Below, piece after piece: positions 33,004 to 39,462 of a DNA stretch of 39,462 nt. The DNA is from DATILI01 sp035476635. Lineage in GTDB: Bacteria > Pseudomonadota > Gammaproteobacteria > Burkholderiales > Burkholderiaceae_C. Each line of letters starts with the position of its first letter. Positions within the stretch are counted from its first letter, which is position 1. The notes under the pieces were generated by a model, which did not search any database, was not told where the DNA came from, and saw only the letters and a program-made list of their open reading frames with translations. Position numbers and translations under genes: made by a program. Location: NCBI GenBank assembly GCA_035476635.1, contig DATILI010000049.1:1-39462 (forward strand), written 5' to 3'.

Positions 33004-33802
33004 CGTCGCCGGCCTCCTGTTCGCCCATCCCGCGGATCAGGTCCTGCAAACGCTGGCGGTACTCAGGATGCTCTGTACCGCACCACCGGTCCCACCACGT
33101 GAAGTACAGCCCGTAGTTGTGCCGGCCATAGGCATGGTGCATTTCATGGTGTAGCGTGGTGGTGAGCCACCGGCCCCACCAGCCGGCCAGCCAGTTGCGC
33201 GGCAGCAGTTCCGCGCCGCTGTGGCCCATGACGTTGCGCAGGACCATCCAAACCATCCACAGGAATACGACGGCCTGATGGGCAGGTATGACGAGCAGTA
33301 CCACAGGCAAATAGAGCGCCTGCACCAGGGCCTCCGTTGCCGAGAACGAGTAGGCGGTCCAGGGCGTGGGCGCTACAGACAGGTGGTGCGTCCGGTGCGA
33401 CCAATCGAAGAGGTGCGGGCGGTGTAGCAGCCGGTGCGTCCAGTAGAACCAGGCATCGTGCAGCACGATGAAGACGAAGAAGCTTGCCCCCAGCCAGGCC
33501 CAGCCATACTGGTCCGCCTCGAAGTAAAGCCTGCTGAGACCGAGGTGGCAGCCCACCCAGACACCGGTGCCGACAAGCGAGAAGATGAGCACCGTGCGCA
33601 TCGAACGGGCGAATTCGAGCTGCTTCTGCCCGTCCGCCAGCGCGCGGATTCGCACCAGGCGACGGCGCAGCCATCCGGCCGAGGCCAGGTCCAGGATCGC
33701 GACAATCGCCGCCACGCCGACCACGTAGCGCATCAGGTCCATAAACCAGATGAAAGGCCAGGCAGTCGCCGCGGTGAAAACCAGCTCATTGAAACAAGTC
33801 AT
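32978..33802 (-). CDS. Fatty acid hydroxylase/sterol desaturase-family membrane protein
   Basis: The protein (274 aa) has four or five membrane helices and the conserved histidine boxes of the di-iron hydroxylase superfamily: HDAWFYWTHRLLH (H115, H123, H127), SHRTHH (H136, H139, H140) and LHHEMHHAYGRHNYG near residues 217-231. These would bind two iron ions on the cytoplasmic face and hydroxylate or desaturate a lipid. It is divergent from the AraC-type regulator gene, 154 bp away, which is the likely controller. The gene ends inside the last 26 bp of the MFS gene on the opposite strand. Confidence 0.88.
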   Translation of the reverse strand: MTCFNELVFTAATAWPFIWFMDLMRYVVGVAAIVAILDLASAGWLRRRLVRIRALADGQKQLEFARSMRTVLIFSLVGTGVWVGCHLGLSRLYFEADQYGWAWLGASFFVFIVLHDAWFYWTHRLLHRPHLFDWSHRTHHLSVAPTPWTAYSFSATEALVQALYLPVVLLVIPAHQAVVFLWMVWMVLRNVMGHSGAELLPRNWLAGWWGRWLTTTLHHEMHHAYGRHNYGLYFTWWDRWCGTEHPEYRQRLQDLIRGMGEQEAGDVTVAPAQG

Positions 33803-33956
33803 GGGGTGTTTCCGGTGGGTTGAAGTGCCGTCAATCTAGGAAATCAGTCCGGCGCCGTCTCGCCGGAACCTGCGGATGCTTGCCGTTTCCTGCAAAAGGC
33901 CTGAAATTGAGGCTTTCGGCGAGATGCCGCCATCGCCAGGCCGCAGAATTCCCATC

Positions 33957-35072
33957 GTGACAACGCCCCTTGACGTCCTCCTTCGTATTGCCGGTGTGGC
34001 GATCGCGTTGGTATTCCTGCTGGTCGTCGCCGTCCGCGGCGGCTGGCGCCAGCGCACCGACTTGCTGCTGGTGGTCGCGTGCGCGGCCGCGTATTTGGTG
34101 TGCTCGGCCCCGACCCGGCCTTGTTGCGGCACGCCGGTCGCGCTGCCGCTCCTTCTGGGAGCGATCACCTTCCCCTTCGCGCTCTGGCGGCTGGCCCGGG
34201 TGGTGCTGGACGACGAGCGACGCATCGCGCCCGTCGCATGGGCGGGCCTGCTGATCCTGCTGGGGAGCGGATGGCTGGCGGCCAGCGACTATCTTGAGAT
34301 CCCCACTTCCGCGCGCATGGCCGCCGCCGTGCTGAACAAGCTGGCGGGGTTTGGTTTTCTGGGCGCCGCGTTGTATCGGGCATGGAGCAGCTGGGACGGG
34401 GACCTCGTGGAGCCACGGCGCAAGCTCCGGTGGGCTCTGATCGCCTATTTGGGCGCATATGGCCTGATGATCATGCTGGCCGAGGTGTACCTGCTCGGTG
34501 AGCGACCACCGGCATGGCTCGATCTGGCCAATGCCGCGGCGATCGACCTGACCATGCTCGCCACGCTCCTCTTCCTGGTTCAGCCACGTCACGCGGCGAT
34601 GGACACGCTGTTCGCGCCCAAGTCGCCTGAACCGCCGCCGGCGCCAAGTACTCCCAAGCCCGAACCCGCTGACGAGCCGCTTCTTGAGCGGCTTCATCAG
34701 TTGATTGACGGCCAGAAGCTCTACCGCGAGCCTGACCTGTCGGTGGACAGCTTGGCCAAGCGCGTTGCTGTTCCTGAGTATGTATTGCGCCGGCTCATTC
34801 ACGAGCGGCTGGGTTATCGCAACTTCGCGGCCTACGTCAATGAGTTCCGGCTGCAGGAAGTCGCTGGGCGGCTATCCGATCCGAAACTCGCACGGCGGCC
34901 GATCCTGACGCTGGCCCTGGAGGCAGGCTTCGGCTCCATCGGCCCGTTCAACCGGGCATTTCGCGATCGCTACGGAGTCACGCCCACAGCATTCCGGGTT
35001 GCCGCAATGGGCGGAAGCCGCGCGCTGGACGAGGGCTCGACGCAAACTCCCGCCGGCGCAGCTTCGTCGTGA
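33957..35072 (+). CDS. Membrane-anchored AraC-family transcriptional regulator
   Basis: Residues about 5-220 form a membrane region of six or seven helices (VLLRIAGVAIALVFLLVVAV, LLLVVACAAAYLVCS, WALIAYLGAYGLMIMLAEVY). A Pro-rich linker (PEPPPAPSTPKPEP) leads to a C-terminal AraC-type DNA-binding domain with two helix-turn-helix motifs (LSVDSLAKRVAVPEYVLRRL, and ILTLALEAGFGSIGPFNRAF followed by RDRYGVTPTAFR). It probably senses a membrane or envelope signal and controls the divergent hydroxylase gene. The GTG at 33957 (371 aa) precedes the first helix directly; ATGs at 33924 and 33876 are in-frame alternatives giving a polar N-terminal tail, so the start is uncertain. Confidence 0.82.
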   Translation: MTTPLDVLLRIAGVAIALVFLLVVAVRGGWRQRTDLLLVVACAAAYLVCSAPTRPCCGTPVALPLLLGAITFPFALWRLARVVLDDERRIAPVAWAGLLILLGSGWLAASDYLEIPTSARMAAAVLNKLAGFGFLGAALYRAWSSWDGDLVEPRRKLRWALIAYLGAYGLMIMLAEVYLLGERPPAWLDLANAAAIDLTMLATLLFLVQPRHAAMDTLFAPKSPEPPPAPSTPKPEPADEPLLERLHQLIDGQKLYREPDLSVDSLAKRVAVPEYVLRRLIHERLGYRNFAAYVNEFRLQEVAGRLSDPKLARRPILTLALEAGFGSIGPFNRAFRDRYGVTPTAFRVAAMGGSRALDEGSTQTPAGAASS

Positions 35073-35085
35073 CGCGCTGGCGTCG

Positions 35086-35856
35086 TCAGACCTTGTCGGC
35101 ACGCAGCGAAATGCTCTTCACGCCGAACTTCTTCGTTGCGCCCTGCGCGTTGTCGGAGAGGAAGCGGTACTCGTCGTTGACCTGCTCGGCCACGATTCGC
35201 AGACCGGCAGTCTCGATGGCGTCCTTGTAGCGGCCGGCCTGCCAGGCACCGCCGATGCAGGCGGCCCACAGTGTGGTGTTGCAGGTGATGTTCTCCGGCA
35301 ACTGCACGTCGGTCACGATGTCCGCCAGGGCCAGCTTGCCGCCTGGGCGCAGCAGGCGAGCGATCTCGCGGAACACCTGTGGCTTGTCGACGGCCAGGTT
35401 GATCACGCCATTGCTGATGACGACATCGAAGCTTCCGTCCTCGAACGGCGCGGCGTCGATGTAGCCCTTCACGTAGGTCAGGTTGCGCACGCCTTGGCGC
35501 TGCCGCAGAGTCTCTGCCTTGGCGCGCTGCGAGTCCGTCATGTCCAGGCCGATCACGGTGCCGGAAGGCCCCGCCAGCACGCTCGCGACGAAAGTATCCA
35601 TGCCCGAACCGCTGCCCAGGTCGAGGATGCGCGCGCCTTCGAGGTCGTCGAGCAGGTGGAAGTAGTAGCCGACTCCGGCGAAGGAATCGATGGATTCGGC
35701 CGGGACCTTGTCGAGATCGGCCGGCCGGTAACCCAGCCGTTCAGCCATGGCCCGTCCCATCTCGAAATGAAATTCACCGTGCGGATGCTCGGCGACATCC
35801 TTGTACATCGCCTTGACCTTGCCCTCGAGCTCGGCGCGATCGACTTGTGCGGCCAT
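35086..35856 (-). CDS. ArsM-like SAM-dependent methyltransferase lacking one arsenic-site cysteine
   Basis: From ATG 35856, preceded by AGGAG, the protein is 256 aa. ARILDLGSGSGMDTFVAS (about 75-92) binds SAM, GTVIGLDMTDSQ is the acidic loop, and DVVISNGVINLAVDKPQVFRE (about 144-164; last part KPQVF) is the signature of the ArsM/methyltransferase-11 group. Known arsenite methyltransferases have SNCVINL with a cysteine; here G150 replaces it. The second cysteine, in AACIGGA (C200), is kept, and C192 is extra. With one ligand missing, methylation of arsenite is doubtful; a thiol, tellurium or other substrate is possible. It starts 23 bp after the DsrE-like gene and shares its sigma-54 promoter. 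Confidence 0.82.
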   Translation of the reverse strand: MAAQVDRAELEGKVKAMYKDVAEHPHGEFHFEMGRAMAERLGYRPADLDKVPAESIDSFAGVGYYFHLLDDLEGARILDLGSGSGMDTFVASVLAGPSGTVIGLDMTDSQRAKAETLRQRQGVRNLTYVKGYIDAAPFEDGSFDVVISNGVINLAVDKPQVFREIARLLRPGGKLALADIVTDVQLPENITCNTTLWAACIGGAWQAGRYKDAIETAGLRIVAEQVNDEYRFLSDNAQGATKKFGVKSISLRADKV

Positions 35857-35879
35857 GATCGTCTCCTGGGATGAGGGTG

Positions 35880-36248
35880 TCAGAAGCTCAGGCTCGCGGC
35901 GCCGCGCAGCAGACGTTCGTGGATCACGCTCGCCCCCGCGATGGTCACGCCTTCGACAAAGTCGGGCTGCTCGTAGCCGCGGGCCTTCACGCACGGCGTA
36001 CAGGCGTAGAGGGCGCCGCCGCGCGCCACGAAGTCGCGAACCAGTTGGGCCAGCGGATCGAGCGGCTTGACGTGCGTGGTGTCCGCAGCCTTCTTGCGCA
36101 CGAGGTCTACGCCGGCGCTGGTCAGGAAGACCGCGACTTTCAGCCCGTTGGTGATTCCGCCGTTGGCGATGGTGAAACCCACCGAGGACATTTCGTGGTC
36201 GATGCCGTGCGTGATGAGCACGACCAGTTCTCTGCTTTCGTCTGCCAT
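35880..36248 (-). CDS. DsrE-like sulfur-relay family protein with CxxC
   Basis: This 122-aa protein shows the small alpha/beta fold of the DsrE/DsrF-like family: RELVVLITHGIDHEMSSVGF, GLKVAVFLTSAGVDLVRKK, then DFVARGGALYACTPCVKARG and a C-terminal strand ASVIHERLL. C83 and C86 form a CTPC motif at the position where family members carry a persulfide. It likely moves sulfane sulfur or acts as a thiol sensor/carrier in the cytoplasm. An upstream start at 36308 is open, but AAGGAG directly upstream of ATG 36248 and the sigma-54 start at about 36272 fix the start here. Confidence 0.82.
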   Translation of the reverse strand: MADESRELVVLITHGIDHEMSSVGFTIANGGITNGLKVAVFLTSAGVDLVRKKAADTTHVKPLDPLAQLVRDFVARGGALYACTPCVKARGYEQPDFVEGVTIAGASVIHERLLRGAASLSF

Positions 36249-36282
36249 TGCATTGCTCCTTGAGGAATGGAGTGACTCGTAC

Positions 36283-36298
36283 AGCGAAAGGCGTGCCA
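36283..36298 (-). promoter_or_regulatory. Near-consensus sigma-54 promoter of the DsrE-methyltransferase operon
   Basis: On the minus strand the sequence reads TGGCACGCCTTTCGCT. It matches TGGCACG-N4-TTGCW at 11 of 12 defined positions with correct GG-GC spacing. Transcription should start near 36272, 24 nt before the ATG at 36248, leaving just enough leader for the AAGGAG ribosome site. The divergent operon encodes a sigma-54 activator (38051-39418), the obvious partner. Confidence 0.78.
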
Positions 36299-36339
36299 AC
36301 CTGTTCAAACTAGCGTCTCTCCTCTGAAACCGTGCCAGT

Positions 36340-36385
36340 GGTCATGCGAAAGCGACGCCTCGGCCATGCGCAAAATCGCATGGCC
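36340..36385. promoter_or_regulatory. Activator binding sites between the divergent DsrE and DUF4395 arms
   Basis: GGCCATGCG (36362-36370) and CGCATGGCC (36377-36385) form a perfect 9-bp inverted repeat around CAAAAT. A second copy of the left arm, GGTCATGCG (8 of 9 identical), starts at 36340, exactly 22 bp or two helical turns away. The sites lie about 70-115 bp upstream of the predicted sigma-54 start, the usual distance for NtrC-type enhancer sites. The response regulator encoded at 38051-39418 is the likely ligand. Confidence 0.65.
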
Positions 36386-36457
36386 CATGTCTCTTTGGAT
36401 ATGACGAATCTGCTGGCGCCGAGCAGCCGTAGTCATTAGACTTTGATCGAGGTGACC

Positions 36458-36985
36458 ATGGATACAGTCCGAGAATTGCAGTTCGGTCCCGGCATGCGCG
36501 CCGAGCGCCTGACTGAGGCGGCATTTCTCGTTGCCGCGATCTTCACGCAGGACGCGCGTTTCGCGTACGTCACGTTCATGCTCACGCTGCTGCAGGTCGT
36601 GTCACCGCAGTGGGCGCCGGTCGCGCAGATCGTTGCGCGGTTCGCACGTTTTCGCGGCCAGCATCGCATCGGCGACATGTACTTCGACCTGGGCGGGAGC
36701 CGCGGCGCCTGCGCCATTTCGGTGGTGGTGCAAGGCGTCTGTCTCGCGCTGATCGCGGCCGGTTTTCCGATCACCGGGTTCGTGCTGCTGACCGTGCCGA
36801 CAGCCTCGTTCCTGATCGCGCCGACATTGGGTTTCTGCGCGGGCTGCTGGTTCTACGTGCTCGGGCGCGACTGGCTCGGCCGCCGCGGCTGGCTGAAAGG
36901 AGGTTTCGATGACCACCATGACATCGCCGTCGACGGCGAAGAGCCCCGCCATCAACCTGAACTGCGTCCTACGGCGCAACGTTGA
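36458..36985 (+). CDS. DUF4395 membrane protein
   Basis: From ATG 36458, with GAGGTG as ribosome site, this is a 175-aa protein. It has the DUF4395 pattern: an N-terminal helix pair (about 18-60), a short loop ending in FARFRGQHRIGDMYFDLGG, then helices about 85-135. The last contains LGFCAGCWFYVLGRD, with C127 and C130 as a membrane-embedded CxxC. DUF4395 proteins often sit beside thioredoxin- or rhodanese-like genes, and a thiol or sulfur transport or redox role is suspected but unproven. Its last 77 bp overlap the start of the histidine kinase gene in another frame, which implies tight coupling. It leads the plus-strand arm of the module. Confidence 0.8.
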   Translation: MDTVRELQFGPGMRAERLTEAAFLVAAIFTQDARFAYVTFMLTLLQVVSPQWAPVAQIVARFARFRGQHRIGDMYFDLGGSRGACAISVVVQGVCLALIAAGFPITGFVLLTVPTASFLIAPTLGFCAGCWFYVLGRDWLGRRGWLKGGFDDHHDIAVDGEEPRHQPELRPTAQR

Positions 36986-38054
36986 GACGCAGCCCTACGG
37001 CCGCTGCAGCGTTTGCACGCTCGAGCTCAAGCAATGCCATGCCTGGCAATCCAACGGATGGAGTTTTGCGCTCGTGGCGCTCGCACTGTCCCTGACCCTG
37101 ATGCCTTCCGGCTGGCCGCAACGATTGATTGCTCTGGCGCTGCTGGGCGTGATCGTTTGGCAGGGCCTTGCCAACCACAAGCGCACCGACGACCTGATCT
37201 TCGGCCAGCACAAGCTGATGGCCTTGACGCAGGAGCTGCGCGGCAAGCAACTCGTGATCGAGAGCCAGAACGAAACGCTCGCCGCGCAAGTCGATGCGCG
37301 CACGGCGGAACTGCGCGAGTCGAACATGCGCCTGGCCGCCGCCAACCTGGAACTGCTGGAACTGGACAAACTGCGGTCGGCCGTGCTGTCGAACGTGTCG
37401 CACGAGCTGCGCACGCCACTCACCGGCATCCTCGGCTCGGCACAGAACCTGCGCGACGGCCTGGCCGGCGGCCTCACGACAGCCCAGCAGGAATACGTGG
37501 GCATGATCGAGAAAGACAGCGGCCGCTTGATTCGCGTCGTCAATGAGTTGCTGGAGTGGGGAAGATTGCAGTCCGGCCATATCGAACTGCACCGCTCTCC
37601 CGTGCCGCTGCAGCCGATGCTGGCCGAAGTTGCCATGCTGCTGCGGCCTGTGGCGGACCGCAAAGGCGTCCGCCTATCTGTGCCCGATGGTGAATCGACA
37701 GTGCGGGTTCAGGCCGACGCGGACAAGCTCAAGCAAATCGTCATCAACCTGGTGGACAACGCCGTGAAGTTCAGCCCTCCCGATTCCGGTGTCGATGTGC
37801 GGGTCGAGACGAACCGGCAAGGCGTCAAGATCATGGTGGAGGACCAAGGACCGGGCGTGCCGCCCGAGGACCGTCCTCACCTCTTTGAACGCTTCTACCG
37901 TGGCCACGGCGCCCACACGGCGGCTGGCAGTGGCCTGGGACTGGCAATCGCCAAGAACCTGGCCCGATTGCATGGCGGTGACATCACGCTGCAATCCGGC
38001 ACGGGGCAGGGAAGCGTCTTTGTCCTGAGCCTGCCGGTGGAGGCTGAGGAATGA
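36909..38054 (+). CDS. Sensor histidine kinase with N-terminal cysteine cluster
   Basis: The protein (381 aa) starts with a soluble segment holding C19, then C33-x2-C36-x6-C43-H44, a pattern that could bind a metal or respond to thiols. Two membrane helices follow (about 51-67 and 72-88) joined by a very short loop, so there is almost no periplasmic sensor. Next come a coiled-coil linker (about 100-150), the phosphoacceptor helix SNVSHELRTPLTGIL with H165, and the ATPase domain (QIVINLVDNAVKFS, EDQGPGVP, GSGLGLAIAKNLARLHGG). It should phosphorylate the regulator encoded next, with which it shares an ATGA overlap. AGGAGG precedes the ATG at 36909 inside the DUF4395 gene. The signal is probably cytoplasmic or in the membrane, maybe relayed by DUF4395. 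Confidence 0.9.
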   Translation: MTTMTSPSTAKSPAINLNCVLRRNVETQPYGRCSVCTLELKQCHAWQSNGWSFALVALALSLTLMPSGWPQRLIALALLGVIVWQGLANHKRTDDLIFGQHKLMALTQELRGKQLVIESQNETLAAQVDARTAELRESNMRLAAANLELLELDKLRSAVLSNVSHELRTPLTGILGSAQNLRDGLAGGLTTAQQEYVGMIEKDSGRLIRVVNELLEWGRLQSGHIELHRSPVPLQPMLAEVAMLLRPVADRKGVRLSVPDGESTVRVQADADKLKQIVINLVDNAVKFSPPDSGVDVRVETNRQGVKIMVEDQGPGVPPEDRPHLFERFYRGHGAHTAAGSGLGLAIAKNLARLHGGDITLQSGTGQGSVFVLSLPVEAEE

Positions 38055-39418
38055 ACCGCATCGTCGTCGCCGACGATGACCCGGGCATCGCGCGCATCCT
38101 CAGCGACCGGCTCCGGGACGCGGGCCATGAGGTCGATGTCGCGCGCGACGGTGTTGAAGCCTTGCGCCTGGCCGAAGGCGCCGACCTGCTGCTGCTGGAC
38201 CTGGAGATGCCGCGCATGGATGGCTTGACCGTGCTGGACAGCCTTCGGAGCCTGCCAGCGGCGCCCCTGGTCATCGTCATCACGGCGCATGGCGACATGG
38301 CCAAGGCCGTGCGTGCGATGCGCGCCGGCGCCTACGACTTCATCGCCAAGCCGTTTGACTCCACCACCATCCAGCTCGTGGTGCAGCGGGCGTTGGAGAC
38401 GCGGCGGCTGAAGGCGCACGTGCACAGTTTGCGCAGCGAGCTCGGGCGCAAGCACTTGTGGGTGCGTGGCGGCGATCCCGGGATGGCGAGGATCGCCGAC
38501 ACGGTCGAGCGCGTGGCGCCGAGCAATGCGACCGTGCTGCTGTTGGGTGAGACGGGCACTGGCAAGGAGGTGATCGCTCGCGCCCTGCACTTGCAAAGCA
38601 ACCGTGGCGACCAGCCGTTCCTGGCCGTCAATTGCGCCCTGCTCAAGGGCGAGCTCCTGGAGAGCGAGCTGTTCGGGCACGAGAAGGGAGCCTTCACCGG
38701 AGCCGACCGCGCACGCGCGGGCCGTGTGGAGACAGCGCGCGGCGGCACCTTGTTCCTCGACGAGATCGGTGAAATGTCGCCGCCGCTGCAGGCGAAGCTT
38801 TTGCGACTGTTGCAGGAGAAGGAGTACGAGCGCCTGGGCAGCGACCGCACGCTCAAGGCCGATGTCCGGGTCATCGCCGCGACGCACCGGGATCTGGGCA
38901 CCGCGATTCGCGAAGGCAGCTTCCGCGAGGACCTGTACTACCGCCTGAAAGTCATCAGCATCCGGATTCCACCGTTGCGCGAGCGGGTAGGGGACATCTT
39001 GCCGCTGGCCGAATGGCTGCTGGAGCAACATGCCGCAGAGGCGGGGCGGGCGACCCCGAAGCTAACGGAGGAAGTGGGCCAAGCGGTGCTCCGCTACGGC
39101 TGGCCGGGCAACGTGCGCGAACTGTCGAACGCGATGCAGCGATGTGCTCTGCTGGCCGGCGACACGGTCTCGCTGTTCGATTTGTCAGAGGAGTTGGTCG
39201 GCGGGGTGTTCAGCGACGCCACACCCGTAACCAGCACCGAGGAGCTGTTCGAACTGCCGTACAACGAGGCGGTCACGGCGGCACGCCGGCTGATCGTGCA
39301 GCGTGCGCTTGAGCGCTCGGGAGGCCACCAGACGCATGCGGCCGAGAAGCTTGGGGTCACACAACCCTATCTCTCGCGGTTGGCGAAGCAGCTTGGATTG
39401 AGGCGAGATGAGCCTTAG
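38051..39418 (+). CDS. NtrC-family sigma-54 response regulator
   Basis: This 455-aa protein has a receiver domain (about 3-118; D50 in LLLLDLEMPRMDG, K100 in DFIAKPFD) and a AAA+ sigma-54 domain (about 135-370) with Walker A GETGTGKE at 166-173, GAFTGA at 213-218, GGTLFLDEIGEM and FREDLYYRLKVI. A Fis-type helix-turn-helix ends the protein (THAAEKLGVTQPYLSRLAKQ). Phosphorylated by the upstream kinase, it should bind the palindromes at 36340-36385 and activate the sigma-54 promoter of the DsrE-methyltransferase operon. It is clearly distinct from PrsR, with a different recognition helix, so the window holds two separate sigma-54 circuits. It is the last complete gene. Confidence 0.93.
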   Translation: MNRIVVADDDPGIARILSDRLRDAGHEVDVARDGVEALRLAEGADLLLLDLEMPRMDGLTVLDSLRSLPAAPLVIVITAHGDMAKAVRAMRAGAYDFIAKPFDSTTIQLVVQRALETRRLKAHVHSLRSELGRKHLWVRGGDPGMARIADTVERVAPSNATVLLLGETGTGKEVIARALHLQSNRGDQPFLAVNCALLKGELLESELFGHEKGAFTGADRARAGRVETARGGTLFLDEIGEMSPPLQAKLLRLLQEKEYERLGSDRTLKADVRVIAATHRDLGTAIREGSFREDLYYRLKVISIRIPPLRERVGDILPLAEWLLEQHAAEAGRATPKLTEEVGQAVLRYGWPGNVRELSNAMQRCALLAGDTVSLFDLSEELVGGVFSDATPVTSTEELFELPYNEAVTAARRLIVQRALERSGGHQTHAAEKLGVTQPYLSRLAKQLGLRRDEP

Positions 39419-39444
39419 GAACGGCCGAGCAAGTGCGCGAATTT

Positions 39445-39460
39445 TGCGCGACTCGTGCCA
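39445..39460 (-). promoter_or_regulatory. Possible sigma-54 promoter after the response regulator gene, antisense
   Basis: On the minus strand the sequence reads TGGCACGAGTCGCGCA, with a perfect TGGCACG -24 element, GC of the -12 element at the right distance and 10 of 12 matches. Transcription would start near 39434 and run antisense into the 3' end of the regulator gene. No minus-strand gene follows, so it is either an antisense RNA promoter, part of a site whose other half lies outside the window, or chance. Confidence 0.3.
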
Positions 39461-39462
39461 GC

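Larger units (their letters stand above)
29865..39462. mobile_element. Possible tRNA-Arg-associated genomic island, left end (right end outside the window)
   Basis: Beyond the tRNA the gene content changes from a coherent exopolysaccharide locus to unrelated sulfur/thiol, transport and signalling genes. An integrase-like C-terminal fragment points toward the tRNA, as is usual for elements integrated in tRNA 3' ends. I found no second copy of the tRNA 3' end in the window, so the far attachment site, if it exists, is to the right. Base composition is not visibly different, so this may be an old or immobilised island. Confidence 0.4.

Noticed and set aside
36323..36337. Another TGGCACG on the minus strand in the DsrE spacer
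   Set aside because: The -12 position reads CAGAG, lacking the invariant C of GC, so it is not a usable sigma-54 promoter; the element at 36283-36298 is far better.
1..39462. CRISPR arrays, insertion sequences and rRNA genes
   Set aside because: No regularly spaced repeats, no transposase-like frames with terminal repeats and no rRNA-like stretches were seen on either strand.

Overview
The window is GC-rich, densely coded chromosomal DNA. Gene content and protein style point to a betaproteobacterium of the order Burkholderiales (Comamonadaceae- or Oxalobacteraceae-like). The genus cannot be fixed from the sequence alone. It has two parts, separated by a tRNA-Arg gene at 29865-29941.

Part one (1-29817) is most of an exosortase A (XrtA)/PEP-CTERM-type exopolysaccharide locus. 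From the left it holds the 5' part of an asparagine-synthase-like gene and a 1231-aa O-antigen polymerase/ligase-like membrane protein fused to a C-terminal parallel beta-helix (both minus strand), then a divergent GT4 glycosyltransferase. A long minus-strand operon runs from 15412 down to 5588: acyl carrier protein, two exosortase-associated alpha/beta hydrolases, a TPR protein, a DegT-type aminotransferase, a BioF2/GNAT-type acyltransferase, a GT2 glycosyltransferase, a Wzx-like flippase, a beta-propeller lipoprotein and a methyltransferase. Divergent from the carrier protein are an AMP-forming acyl ligase and a PLP decarboxylase, followed by a large Tat-type lipoprotein. After a 500-bp intergenic region with a good sigma-54 promoter come the polyprenyl-phosphate sugar transferase that would start repeat-unit assembly, the PrsK/PrsR two-component pair, the TPR lipoprotein PrsT and a trypsin-like protease. 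PrsR is a sigma-54 activator, so the sigma-54 promoter ties the pair to polysaccharide synthesis. Exosortase itself, the Wzc/Wza-type export genes and any PEP-CTERM substrate are not in the window.

Part two (about 29942-39462) looks like accessory DNA next to the tRNA. A strong terminator and a 46-codon fragment resembling an integrase C-terminus lie just after the tRNA. Then follow an ArsR-rhodanese fusion regulator with a 26-bp palindrome at its start, a persulfide-dioxygenase-like metallo-hydrolase, an MFS transporter, a fatty acid hydroxylase-family protein and a membrane-anchored AraC-type regulator. At the end lies a compact divergent module. One arm is a DsrE-like protein (CxxC) plus an ArsM-like methyltransferase that lacks one expected cysteine. 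The other arm is a DUF4395 membrane protein (CxxC), a histidine kinase with an N-terminal cysteine cluster and a sigma-54 response regulator. The spacer between the arms carries a near-consensus sigma-54 promoter aimed at the DsrE arm, and upstream of it a perfect 9-bp-arm palindrome with a second half-site 22 bp away. Together these look like a self-contained thiol/sulfur- or metal-responsive sigma-54 circuit. I do not recognise it as a described system, and it is the best candidate for something new here.

All calls come from reading translated sequence and motifs by eye; no database search was possible.
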